Shown here: positions 20,261 through 28,613 of the stretch, one piece after another
Layout of the letters: each line of letters starts with the position of its first letter
Position numbering within the stretch: position 1 is the stretch's first letter
Origin: Pseudomonadota bacterium
GTDB taxonomy: Bacteria > Pseudomonadota > Gammaproteobacteria > Xanthomonadales > Rhodanobacteraceae
Length of the DNA stretch: 52,317 nt
Assembly: GCA_021793575.1 (NCBI GenBank)
Contig: JAJYSM010000019.1
Coordinates: 1-52,317 of the forward strand
Direction of reading: 5' to 3'
Notes under the pieces: model-generated
What the model was told of the DNA's origin: nothing
Databases searched by the model: none
What the model saw: the letters and a program-made list of their open reading frames with translations, nothing else
Position numbers and translations under genes: made by a program

Positions 20261-21733
20261 ATGAATCGTTCCGTGATGCGCGCCCTGCTGTGTTCCGCGT
20301 GGGTGAGCCTTGTTGCCGTCACCGCCGTGCAGGCGCAGACCGCGGCACCTGTTGCAGGGCTGCCGGATTTCACCAGTATCGTGCAGAAGAATGCGCCTGC
20401 GGTGGTGCACGTAGAGGCAAAATACAACGGCAAGAATCCGTCGCAGATGCAGCAGATGCCCGGCGGGATGATGCCAGGCCAGGGCCTGCCTGGTGATCCG
20501 CAGGCGGAGATTTTCCGGCGTTTTTTCGGCATGCCGAGCATGCCCTCGCCGGAAGAACAGAAGCACATCTCGCTGGGTTCCGGTTTCATCATTTCGCCGG
20601 ATGGCTACATCCTCACCAACAACCACGTGGTCGCGGGCGCTGACGAGGTCACCGTGCGCCTGCAGGATCGGCGCACGTTCACCGCCAAGGTGGTGGGCAC
20701 CGATCCGAAATACGATATCGCCCTGCTCAAGGTGAAAGACGGCGACAGTCTGCCGACAGTGAGCATCGGCGATTCGCGCAGCCTCAAGCCCGGCCAGTGG
20801 GTGCTGGCGATCGGTTCGCCGTTCGGCTTCGACTACACCGTGACGCAGGGCATCGTGAGCGCCATCGGGCGCAACCTGGGCAGCAGCGATCAGCCCTATA
20901 CCTCGTTCATCCAGACCGACGTGCCGATCAACCGCGGTAATTCCGGTGGTCCGCTGTTCAACCTGCAGGGGCAGGTGGTGGGCATCAATTCGCAGATCTA
21001 TTCCAACACCGGCGGCTACCAGGGCGTGTCGTTCTCGATCCCGATCGACGTGGCGATGAACGCGGTGCAGCAGCTCAAGACCAAAGGCTACGTGACCCGC
21101 GGCATGCTGGGTGTGCAGGTCAGCTCGATCAGCGACGAGATGGTCAAGGCGTTCAAGCTCGACAATGGCGACGGTGCCGCAGTGGTTTCGGTGGAGCCTG
21201 CCAGCGCGGCGGAAAAGGCCGGCATCCAGCCCGGCGACATCATCCTCAGTTACAACGGCCAGCGGCTGCGCCAGGCATCGGATCTTTCGCCGCTGGTGAG
21301 CATGACCAAGCCGCATACCAAGGTGCCGATGCAGATTCTGCGCGATGGCAAGCGGCAGACCATCGAGGTGGTGGTCGGCGAGATGCCGCGCGATCAGCAG
21401 GCGGTCGACAATATGCACGCCGCCGCGGTGCTGAGCAGCGGCTCGGCCGCGCTCGGGCTCAGCGTGGAGCCGGTTGACAGCAACACCCGCCAGCAACTCG
21501 GCCTCAAGTCGGGGCAGGGCGTGATGATCAGCAACATCACCGGCCCGGTGGCGGCGCAGGCCGGACTGCAGCAGGGCGACGTGATTCTGATGGTGGACCA
21601 GCAGCAGATCGGCAGCGTGGCGGCGTTCCATGCCGCCACCAAGGCGGTCAAGCCCGGCAGCACGGTGCTGCTGCTGGTGCGCAGCGGCAGCCGCAGCGGC
21701 TTCGTGGCCCTGACGGTGCCCGGCGGCAAGTAG
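20261..21733 (+). CDS. mucD: Periplasmic serine protease/chaperone, DegP/MucD family
   Basis: Degrades misfolded periplasmic proteins under sigma-E control. 490 residues with a signal peptide (MNRSVMRALLCSAWVSLVAV, cleavage near VQA-QT). The trypsin-like domain has the triad H122 (NNHVV), D152 (KYDIALL) and S228 (GNSGGP). PDZ1 starts at about residue 285 (RGMLGVQVSSISDEM, GIQPGDIILSYNG) and PDZ2 at about 395 (GLKSGQGVMISNI, GLQQGDVILMVDQ). The N-terminal LA loop contains a methionine/glycine-rich insertion (QQMPGGMMPGQGLPG). A GGAGGA ribosome site sits just before ATG 20261. It follows rpoE-rseA, the AlgU-MucA...MucD arrangement. Confidence 0.95.
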   Translation: MNRSVMRALLCSAWVSLVAVTAVQAQTAAPVAGLPDFTSIVQKNAPAVVHVEAKYNGKNPSQMQQMPGGMMPGQGLPGDPQAEIFRRFFGMPSMPSPEEQKHISLGSGFIISPDGYILTNNHVVAGADEVTVRLQDRRTFTAKVVGTDPKYDIALLKVKDGDSLPTVSIGDSRSLKPGQWVLAIGSPFGFDYTVTQGIVSAIGRNLGSSDQPYTSFIQTDVPINRGNSGGPLFNLQGQVVGINSQIYSNTGGYQGVSFSIPIDVAMNAVQQLKTKGYVTRGMLGVQVSSISDEMVKAFKLDNGDGAAVVSVEPASAAEKAGIQPGDIILSYNGQRLRQASDLSPLVSMTKPHTKVPMQILRDGKRQTIEVVVGEMPRDQQAVDNMHAAAVLSSGSAALGLSVEPVDSNTRQQLGLKSGQGVMISNITGPVAAQAGLQQGDVILMVDQQQIGSVAAFHAATKAVKPGSTVLLLVRSGSRSGFVALTVPGGK

Positions 21734-21746
21734 TCCCCGGCCGGCA

Positions 21747-21794
21747 CGGCACGCGGCAGGGTCCATCCGTTCGGGATGGCCCTGCCGCGTGCCG
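21747..21794 (+). terminator. Long GC-rich hairpin after mucD
   Basis: CGGCACGCGGCAGGG...CCATCC pairs with GGATGG...CCCTGCCGCGTGCCG around a GTTC loop, a stem of about 22 pairs with one or two irregularities. It lies 13 bases past the mucD stop and lacks a T run. It probably marks the mucD 3' end and insulates lepA. Confidence 0.6.
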
Positions 21795-21928
21795 CATGGC
21801 GGGGCCGGCAGGCCTGCGCGCGCCGGGTTCCATGCGACAATACCGGGCTAGCATCGCCATCCGGGCGATGTGCTGCCCGCATACCGTTCCCGGCGGCAGA
21901 CCCACGCTCGACAGGCCGCCAGCGCTCC

Positions 21929-23719
21929 ATGGAATTGATCCGCAACTTCTCCATCATCGCCCACATCGACCACGGCAAGTCGACCCTGGCCGACCGCATC
22001 ATCCAGATCTGCGGCGGGCTGGCGGACCGCGAAATGGAAGCGCAGGTGCTGGACACCAATCCGATCGAGCGCGAGCGCGGCATCACCATCAAGGCGCAGT
22101 CGGTGTCGCTGCCGTACACCGCGCGCGACGGCAAGACCTACCAGCTCAACTTCATCGACACGCCGGGCCACGTGGATTTCTCCTACGAGGTCAGCCGCTC
22201 GCTGGCCGCCTGCGAGGGCGCGCTGCTGGTGGTTGACGCGGCGCAGGGCGTCGAGGCGCAGTCGGTGGCCAACTGCTACACCGCGGTGGAGCAGGGGCTG
22301 GAAGTGGTGCCGGTGCTGAACAAGATCGACCTGCCCACCGCCGACATCGAGAAGGTGAAGCTTGAAATCGAGGCGGTGATCGGCATCGACGCCACCGATG
22401 CGGTGGCGATCAGCGCCAAGACCGGCCTCAACGTGATCGAGGTGCTGGAGGCGATCATCGCCCGCATCCCGCCGCCGAAGCCGCGCGACACCGACCGCCT
22501 GCAGGCGCTGATCATCGACTCCTGGTTCGACAATTACCTGGGCGTGGTATCGCTGGTGCGCGTGATGCAGGGCGAGATCAAGCCGGGCGACAAGCTGCTT
22601 GTGATGTCCACCGGGCGCACCCACGAGGTGGGCGACGTGGGCGTGTTCACGCCCAAGCGCAAGAAGCTGGACAAGCTCGGCGCCGGCGAGGTGGGCTGGA
22701 TCAACGCTTCGATCAAGGACGTCCACGGCGCTCCCGTCGGCGACACGCTGACGCATGCCGGCAAGCCGGCCGACAAGGCGCTGCCGGGCTTCCAGCAGAT
22801 GCAGCCGCGCGTGTTCGCCGGCCTGTTCCCGGTCTCCTCGGACGACTACCCGGCGATGCGCGAGGCGCTGGACAAGCTGCGCCTCAACGATGCCGCGCTG
22901 TTCTTCGAGCCGGAGTCCTCCGAGGCGATGGGCTTCGGCTTCCGCTGCGGCTTCCTCGGCATGCTGCACATGGAGATCGTGCAGGAGCGGCTGGAGCGCG
23001 AATACGATCTGAACCTGATCACCACCGCGCCCACCGTGGTCTACGAGATCCTGAAAAGCGACGGCTCGATCATGCTGCTGGACAATCCGGCCAAGCTGCC
23101 GCCCTCGCCGCAGGTGCAGGAGATCCGCGAGCCGATCATCGTCGCCAACATCCTCACGCCGCCGGACTACATCGGCAACGTGATCACCCTGTGCGAGGAG
23201 AAGCGCGGCGTGCAGCGCTCGATCCAGTATCTGGCGACGCAGGTGCAGATCAGCTACGAAATGCCGCTGGCCGAGGTGGTGATGGATTTCTTCGACCGGC
23301 TCAAATCCGTCTCGCGCGGCTACGCCTCGATGGACTACCACTTCGAGCGTTTCGAGGCCGGTCCGTTTGTGCGCACCGATGTGCTGATCAACGGCGATCG
23401 GGTCGATGCGCTGAGCCTGATCCTGCATCGCAGCCACGCCGACCGCAAAGGTCGCGAGCTGGTGGAGCGGATGAAGGATCTGATCCCGCGCCAGCAGTTC
23501 GACGTGGCGATCCAGGCCGCGGTGGGCGCGCAGATCATCGCGCGCTCCACCGTGAAAGCCCTGCGCAAGAATGTTCTGGCCAAGTGCTACGGCGGCGATA
23601 TCAGCCGCAAGAAGAAATTGCTGGAGAAGCAGAAGGAAGGCAAGAAACGCATGAAGCAGGTCGGGCGCGTGGAGATTCCGCAGGAAGCCTTTCTTGCCGT
23701 GTTGAAAGTTGACAAATAG
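21929..23719 (+). CDS. lepA: Elongation factor 4 (LepA), ribosomal back-translocase GTPase
   Basis: 596-residue translational GTPase. The G motifs are intact: G1 [11 protein letters not shown]2 ERERGITI, G3 DTPGHVDF, G4 NKIDLP and G5 SAKTG. The domain order resembles EF-G without domain IV, with the LepA-specific C-terminal end [19 protein letters not shown]. The ATG at 21929 gives [16 protein letters not shown], the conserved start; the open frame upstream passes through the mucD hairpin region and is discarded. lepA-lepB-DUF4845-rnc-era-recO are collinear here, the usual order in this bacterial group. Confidence 0.97.
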   Translation: MELIRNFSIIAHIDHGKSTLADRIIQICGGLADREMEAQVLDTNPIERERGITIKAQSVSLPYTARDGKTYQLNFIDTPGHVDFSYEVSRSLAACEGALLVVDAAQGVEAQSVANCYTAVEQGLEVVPVLNKIDLPTADIEKVKLEIEAVIGIDATDAVAISAKTGLNVIEVLEAIIARIPPPKPRDTDRLQALIIDSWFDNYLGVVSLVRVMQGEIKPGDKLLVMSTGRTHEVGDVGVFTPKRKKLDKLGAGEVGWINASIKDVHGAPVGDTLTHAGKPADKALPGFQQMQPRVFAGLFPVSSDDYPAMREALDKLRLNDAALFFEPESSEAMGFGFRCGFLGMLHMEIVQERLEREYDLNLITTAPTVVYEILKSDGSIMLLDNPAKLPPSPQVQEIREPIIVANILTPPDYIGNVITLCEEKRGVQRSIQYLATQVQISYEMPLAEVVMDFFDRLKSVSRGYASMDYHFERFEAGPFVRTDVLINGDRVDALSLILHRSHADRKGRELVERMKDLIPRQQFDVAIQAAVGAQIIARSTVKALRKNVLAKCYGGDISRKKKLLEKQKEGKKRMKQVGRVEIPQEAFLAVLKVDK

Positions 23720-23819
23720 CGGGTAACCGGAAGCGTGGAACGGCGGCAGCGGCGTCTCGTCGGCTGGTGTCGGTTCCGCGCTCGCGGTTGCCCGTTCCCC
23801 TGACTGATGGGAGCGCTAC

Positions 23820-24752
23820 ATGGAATTTGATTTTTCGGCGATGCTGCTTTGCCTCACCGTGCTGTTCGGCGTGGTCTGGGGCCTCGATCGCCTGCTGCTG
23901 TACAAGCGACGCAAGGCGCGTCTGGACGCCGCCGGTGCGGAGTATCGCGATCCGGTGCCGGTGGACTGGGCGCGCTCGCTGTTCCCGGTGGTGCTGGTGG
24001 TGCTGCTGCTGCGCTCGTTCGTGGCCGAGCCGTTCCGGATTCCGTCCGGCTCGATGATGCCGACGCTGGACGTGGGCGATTTCATCCTGGTCAACAAGTT
24101 TGCCTACGGCCTGCGCCTGCCTGCGTTCAACAACAAGTTTTTCGCCATCGGCGAACCGAAGCGCGGCGACGTGGTGGTGTTCCGCTTTCCGGGCTACCTG
24201 TGCCATGACAGCAGCGGCAAGCTGATCCGCGTCGGTGGTGACGAGAGCGGGCAGCCGATGCTCGGCCCCGACAATACCTGTCCGGACCCGCACCTGCCGG
24301 TGCAAAGCCAGAACTGGATCAAGCGTGTGATCGGCCTGCCGGGCGACACCGTGGAAGTGCATGACAGCCAGATCGTGATCAACGGCAAGCCGGTGGTGGA
24401 TGAGGAAATCGGCCCGTTCGTCGGCAACCCCGCGCGACCGGAGGACGCCACGTTGCTGAACTATGGCGCCACGATCTGGACCGAGCACCTGGGCAAGGTG
24501 AACCACCTGATCGCGCGCATGCCGGAGCGCATGGCGACCCAGCCGATTCCCAATGCGCTGGTGCCCTCGAAGGTGCCCAAGGGCTGCTACCTGGTGATGG
24601 GCGACGATCGCGAGAACAGCCTGGACAGCCGCTGGTGGGGCTGCATGCCGGAGCAGAATCTGGTCGGCAAGGCATTCCTGATCTGGATGAGCTGGAAGGG
24701 CTGGGGCACCGGCGGCGTCGATTTCCACCGCATCGGCACCCTGATCCATTGA
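23820..24752 (+). CDS. lepB: Signal peptidase I
   Basis: Cleaves Sec and Tat signal peptides at the periplasmic face of the inner membrane. 310 residues with two N-terminal membrane spans (AMLLCLTVLFGVVWGL and SLFPVVLVVLLLRSF). The catalytic dyad is S78 in PSGSMMPTL and K168 in WIKRVIGLPGD; later boxes D and E (GDDRENSLDSRWWG, LVGKAFLIW) are present. The long loop with C-rich PGYLCHD and PDNTCPDP resembles the disulphide-bearing loop of proteobacterial LepB. It lies 100 bases downstream of lepA. Confidence 0.96.
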   Translation: MEFDFSAMLLCLTVLFGVVWGLDRLLLYKRRKARLDAAGAEYRDPVPVDWARSLFPVVLVVLLLRSFVAEPFRIPSGSMMPTLDVGDFILVNKFAYGLRLPAFNNKFFAIGEPKRGDVVVFRFPGYLCHDSSGKLIRVGGDESGQPMLGPDNTCPDPHLPVQSQNWIKRVIGLPGDTVEVHDSQIVINGKPVVDEEIGPFVGNPARPEDATLLNYGATIWTEHLGKVNHLIARMPERMATQPIPNALVPSKVPKGCYLVMGDDRENSLDSRWWGCMPEQNLVGKAFLIWMSWKGWGTGGVDFHRIGTLIH

Positions 24753-24877
24753 CCGGGCGCGCCGACAGCGCCGGCATTTGCTGGCATCATCGGCGCGCCG
24801 GCGCCCTTCACTGCAGCGCTCTGGCGCAGCATCCAACCATGATGGGCACGCCGCGCATGCGGCATAGCGAGGGGACT

Positions 24878-25261
24878 ATGAAATCGAAACAGGCGGGTGT
24901 GACGCTGATCGGGTTTTTGCTGATCATGGCGATCGTGGGCTTCTTCGGCTTCATGGCGATGAAGCTGCTGCCGTCCTATTCCGAGTACATGGGCGTGGCC
25001 AAGGCGATGAACCAGATCGCCACCGAAGGCAGCAACGGCAAGACGCTGGACGACATCCGCCGCGAGCTGATGTTCAAGATGAATTTCCAGTACGTGGACG
25101 ATGCCACGATCAAGCCTGCCGACATCACGATCAAGCGCGACTCCAGCGGCGCCAGCAATCTCAATGTGGTGTACGACAAGAAGATTCCCTTCATGTACAA
25201 CATCGACTTCCTGCTGCACTTCGACAAGAGCGTGCCCCTGAAGGGCAACCTGGGGCAGTAG
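24878..25261 (+). CDS. DUF4845 protein with prepilin-like N-terminus
   Basis: 127 residues from ATG 24878, preceded by GAGGGG. The N-terminus KQAGVTLIGFLLIMAIVGFFGFMAMKLLP resembles a type IV prepilin leader and hydrophobic helix, but with Gly where the +5 glutamate of true pilins stands. The rest is a small soluble domain (LDDIRRELMFKMNFQYVDDATIKPADITI). It is consistently found between lepB and rnc in Xanthomonadales, from memory, but its function is unknown. Its stop codon directly abuts the rnc start, suggesting coupling. Confidence 0.85.
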   Translation: MKSKQAGVTLIGFLLIMAIVGFFGFMAMKLLPSYSEYMGVAKAMNQIATEGSNGKTLDDIRRELMFKMNFQYVDDATIKPADITIKRDSSGASNLNVVYDKKIPFMYNIDFLLHFDKSVPLKGNLGQ

Positions 25262-25924
25262 GTGTTGCAGCGGTTTCACCGTTTTCGCGACCCGTCGCTG
25301 GCACAGCTGGCGCTGACCCACCGCAGCATCGGCCAGCCGAACAACGAGCGGCTGGAGTTTCTCGGCGATGCGCTGCTGGGCGCGGTGATCGCCGAGATGC
25401 TCTATGAGGCGCACCCCAAGGCAAGTGAAGGCGAGCTCTCGCGGCTGCGCGCGCAGCTGGTCAACGGCCAGGCTCTGGCGGTGGTGGCGCGCGAGCTGGC
25501 GCTGGGCGACGCGCTGAAACTGGGGCCGGGCGAGCTGAAAAGCGGCGGCTTCCGGCGCGACTCGATCCTCGCCGACGCTTTCGAGGCGCTGGTCGCGGCG
25601 GTCTATCTGGACGACGGCTTCGAGGCGTGCCGCACGGCGATTCGCGGCGTGTTCCAGGAGCGCATCGCGCAACTGCGACGATCCTCCAAGGACGCCAAGA
25701 CCCGGCTGCAGGAGTGGCTGCAGTCCGGCGGCTGGCCGCTGCCTCTGTACGAGCTGACCGCCAGCCATGGCGAGGATCATGCCAAGACCTTCGACGTCAG
25801 TTGCGCGATCAGCGAGCCGCTGCCGTTGCGCGCCGATGCCACCGGCGGCAGCCGCCGCGCGGCCGAGCAGGACGCCGCCGAAATCGTGCTGAACCAGCTG
25901 CTGGAGCAGCAGCGCGCTTCCTGA
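25262..25924 (+). CDS. rnc: Ribonuclease III
   Basis: Double-strand RNA endonuclease for rRNA and mRNA processing, 220 residues. The RNase III signature NERLEFLGDALLGAVIAE carries the catalytic Glu and Asp; a second acidic site appears at SILADAFEALVAAVYLD. The C-terminal dsRNA-binding domain spans about 150-218 (DAKTRLQEWLQSGG, GGSRRAAEQDAAEIVL). The start is GTG at 25262, immediately after the DUF4845 stop, giving the expected length. It is followed 126 bases later by era, the classical rnc-era pair. Confidence 0.96.
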   Translation: MLQRFHRFRDPSLAQLALTHRSIGQPNNERLEFLGDALLGAVIAEMLYEAHPKASEGELSRLRAQLVNGQALAVVARELALGDALKLGPGELKSGGFRRDSILADAFEALVAAVYLDDGFEACRTAIRGVFQERIAQLRRSSKDAKTRLQEWLQSGGWPLPLYELTASHGEDHAKTFDVSCAISEPLPLRADATGGSRRAAEQDAAEIVLNQLLEQQRAS

Positions 25925-26050
25925 TCCGCCCGCCTGCGTCAACGACGTCGCTGCAAACGCCCGCACGAGCGCTGCGGACGGATCGCCGACGCCATGCCAT
26001 TTGCGGCGAAGCACTACACTTGCCATCCGACCTGCCGAGCACCTCACGTC

Positions 26051-26992
26051 ATGAACCACGATCCGCAACCCGCCGCCGACCCGGTCGGCACGCTGCCGCA
26101 CGAGGATTTCCGCTGCGGCACGGTGGCGCTGGCCGGGCGCCCCAACGTGGGCAAGTCCACTTTGCTGAATGCGCTGATCGGCTTCCGGCTGTCGATCGTC
26201 AGCCCGCGTCCGCAGACCACCCGCCACCGCATTCTCGGCATCGCTACCGGCGCGGCCGGACAGATCCTGTACGTCGACACGCCGGGCCTGCACCGCGGCG
26301 CCAAGCGCGCCATGAACCGCAGCCTGAACCGCGCCGCGCGTTCGGCGATCAGCGACGTCGACCTGGTGGTGCAGGTGATCGAGGCCGGCCGCTTCACCGA
26401 CGAGGACGAGGCGCTGTATGCCGCGCTGGTCGAGCAGTCGTCGCCGCGCGTGCTGGTGATCAACAAAGTTGATCTGAACAAGGACAAGTCCGCCATGCTG
26501 CCATTCGTCGCCGAACTGGTGGCCAAGCACAGCTACGACGAGATCCACTACGTCAGCGCGCTCAAGCAGCAGGGTCTGAAGGAGCTTGAACAGGCGATCC
26601 TCAAGCGCCTGCCGGTGCAGCCGCCGATGTACGGCGAGGACGAGGTCACCGATCGCAGCGAGCGCTTCCTGGCCGCCGAGATGGTGCGCGAGCAGCTGAT
26701 GCTGCGGCTCGATCAGGAACTGCCGTATGCCACCACGGTGGAGATCGAGCAGTTCAGCGACCGCCCCGACGGCATCGCCGAGATCCACGCCATCATCTGG
26801 GTCGAGCGCGACGGCCAGAAGGCCATCGTGATCGGCCACGGCGGCGCCCAGCTGAAGTCGATCGGCAGCAGCGCCCGGCGCAACATGGAGCGCATGTTCG
26901 AGCGCAAGGTGTTCCTGAAGCTGTGGGTCAAGGTGCGCGAAGGCTGGGTCGATGACGAGAACATGCTGAAGAAATTCGGCTATACGGATTGA
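26051..26992 (+). CDS. era: GTPase Era, 16S rRNA maturation and 30S assembly
   Basis: 313 residues. G motifs: G1 [15 protein letters not shown]2 PQTTRHRI, G3 DTPGLH, G4 NKVDL and G5 SALKQQG. The C-terminal type II KH domain (about 215-300) contains [22 protein letters not shown], the RNA-binding GxxG-type loop. The ATG at 26051 gives a 25-residue leader before the first strand, a little longer than E. coli. It is part of the lepA-recO block. Confidence 0.96.
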   Translation: MNHDPQPAADPVGTLPHEDFRCGTVALAGRPNVGKSTLLNALIGFRLSIVSPRPQTTRHRILGIATGAAGQILYVDTPGLHRGAKRAMNRSLNRAARSAISDVDLVVQVIEAGRFTDEDEALYAALVEQSSPRVLVINKVDLNKDKSAMLPFVAELVAKHSYDEIHYVSALKQQGLKELEQAILKRLPVQPPMYGEDEVTDRSERFLAAEMVREQLMLRLDQELPYATTVEIEQFSDRPDGIAEIHAIIWVERDGQKAIVIGHGGAQLKSIGSSARRNMERMFERKVFLKLWVKVREGWVDDENMLKKFGYTD

Positions 26993-26998
26993 GAGCGG

Positions 26999-27026
26999 GG
27001 AACAGGGAACAGGGAACAGGGAACGG
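26999..27026. repeat. Short tandem repeat (GGAACAG) between era and recO
   Basis: Three exact 7-base copies of GGAACAG are followed by GGAACGG. The complement-like stretch GGTTCCCCGTTCC at 27064-27076 could pair with it, giving a hairpin before recO. A related GTTGCCCGTTCCCC stretch lies between lepA and lepB near 23786-23799. Confidence 0.7.
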
Positions 27027-27089
27027 GTAGAACACGGCAACACCGGTCGCCACGCGCTACCTTGGTTCCCCGTTCCTCGCCCTCCAGCC

Positions 27090-27800
27090 ATGCGCATCGA
27101 ACAGCACCCCGCCTATGTCCTGCACGCGCGGCCGTATCGCGAGACGTCGCTGCTGCTGGAGTGCCTGACCCGCGGGCACGGCCGCCTCGGCGTGGTGGCG
27201 CGCGGCGTGCGCGGTGAGCGCAGCCGGCTCAAACGTGCCCAACTGGAACCGTTCCAGCCGCTGCTGTTGGACCTGCTGCTGCGCGGCGAGATGGCCACGC
27301 TGACCGCGGTCGAAACCGAGGGCACGCCGAGCCGCCTTAGCGGCGAGCGCGGGCTGGCCGGGCTGTACCTCAACGAACTGGTGGTGCGTCTGACCGGGCG
27401 GCAGGACCCTTCGCCCGGCCTGTTCGATGCCTACGCGCAGACGCTGAGCCGGCTGGGTTCGAGCGAGCCGCTGGCGTGGAGCCTGCGCCGCTTCGAGCGC
27501 GACCTGCTGGAGACGATCGGTTACGCGCTGCAGCTGGAGCACGAGGCGGAAACCGGCGCGTCGCTGCTGCCGCAGGCGCACTACCGCTATCAGGCGGAGC
27601 AGGGCGCCGTGCGCTGCGCGGTGGCCAACGCAAGCACGCTGCGCGGCAGCGACCTGCTGGCGCTGGCGCAGGACTGCATGCCCGACGAGCGCGGCCTGCG
27701 GGCGCTGCGCCAGATGATGCGCGAGATCATCCGCTTCCATCTCGGCGGCGCGGAGCTGCGTGCCTGGCGCGTGCTGGCGCCGGCCGCCGCGCCGCGCTGA
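27090..27800 (+). CDS. recO: DNA repair protein RecO
   Basis: RecFOR-pathway mediator that loads RecA on gapped DNA. 236 residues with the N-terminal OB fold (AYVLHARPYRETSLLLECLTR, GVVARGVR) and a helical C-terminal part (LYLNELVVRLTG, LRRFERDLLETIGYAL). It is the last gene of the lepA-recO block; the convergent response regulator begins 18 bases after the stop. Confidence 0.93.
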   Translation: MRIEQHPAYVLHARPYRETSLLLECLTRGHGRLGVVARGVRGERSRLKRAQLEPFQPLLLDLLLRGEMATLTAVETEGTPSRLSGERGLAGLYLNELVVRLTGRQDPSPGLFDAYAQTLSRLGSSEPLAWSLRRFERDLLETIGYALQLEHEAETGASLLPQAHYRYQAEQGAVRCAVANASTLRGSDLLALAQDCMPDERGLRALRQMMREIIRFHLGGAELRAWRVLAPAAAPR

Positions 27801-27818
27801 GGCCGCGTTCGGGGTTGC

Positions 27819-28568
27819 TCAGCGGTCCAGCGCCTGCAGCGTCGATAGCAGCGCGGTGCGGAAGCGCGCCAGCGCGGCCGGCGCCGGCGTCGAGCGGGCC
27901 AGCTGCTGCTGCAGCGCGGCCGCGTGGGCCGCCAGCGCGGTCGCGCCGCAGAAGCCGCAGGACGAGCGCAGCCGGTGCAGCCGTTCGCCGAATCCGACGC
28001 GATCGGCGAGCAGCCGGTCCAGCTCCGGCAGCAGCAGCGCCAGCTCCTCGCGCAGCAGCAGGCGCAGCGCGCGCATGGTGGTGGCGTCGCCGCTGGTGGT
28101 CAGCGCGGCGCGGTCGTCCAGCATCGGCGCCTGCGGGCGATCGGCCTGCACGAGATGCAGCATCCGTCGCAGGTCGGCCACTGTGCACGGCTTCAGCAGG
28201 ATCTCGCTGAAGCCGGCGTCGAGCAGCTGGCGACGGTCGCGCGACGCCATCTCGGCGCTGGTGGCCACCGCGACGCTGGCAGTGGAGGCAGCCGTGCTGT
28301 CCGCGCGCAGCTGCACGAGAATCTGCATCGCGCCGGCGCCGGGCATGCGGCAGTCCAGCAGCAGCAGGTCGAAGGCCTCGCGGCGGGCGTGCTCCAGCGC
28401 CATTGCGCCATCGCCGCAGGCCAGCACGTGCGCGCCCAGTTGCTGCAGGCCGTCGCCCAGGAAACGGCAGCTGCCGGGGTCGTCGTCTGCCACCAGCACG
28501 CGCGGGCTCGGCGCGTCGGTACGCCCAGATGGCAGGTCGAGATCGGGGTGGGCGAGGGGGCTGGGCAT
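27819..28568 (-). CDS. Orphan response regulator with C-terminal HPt domain
   Basis: 249 residues. A receiver domain occupies about 22-140: acidic pair VLVADDDPG, phospho-acceptor Asp in LLLLDCRMPG, conserved Thr/Ser in VAVATSAE and Lys in ILLKPCT. Residues about 165-249 look like a histidine phosphotransfer helix bundle with LHRLRSSCGFCGA, where the His of aHxLKG-type motifs is present. No sensor kinase is adjacent, so it may be a relay component of a hybrid kinase encoded elsewhere. The start is ATG 28568 (a GTG at 28571 directly precedes it). Divergent from the ydbH-like gene. Confidence 0.82.
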   Translation of the reverse strand: MPSPLAHPDLDLPSGRTDAPSPRVLVADDDPGSCRFLGDGLQQLGAHVLACGDGAMALEHARREAFDLLLLDCRMPGAGAMQILVQLRADSTAASTASVAVATSAEMASRDRRQLLDAGFSEILLKPCTVADLRRMLHLVQADRPQAPMLDDRAALTTSGDATTMRALRLLLREELALLLPELDRLLADRVGFGERLHRLRSSCGFCGATALAAHAAALQQQLARSTPAPAALARFRTALLSTLQALDR

Positions 28569-28613
28569 CACGAAATCCTTGTCGTTCAGCTGGATTTGGC
28601 AGAATGGCCCGAC

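Noticed and set aside
24587-27097. 836-codon minus-strand frame opposite lepB, rnc and era
   Set aside because: It is a mirror of conserved genes with no recognisable protein pattern.
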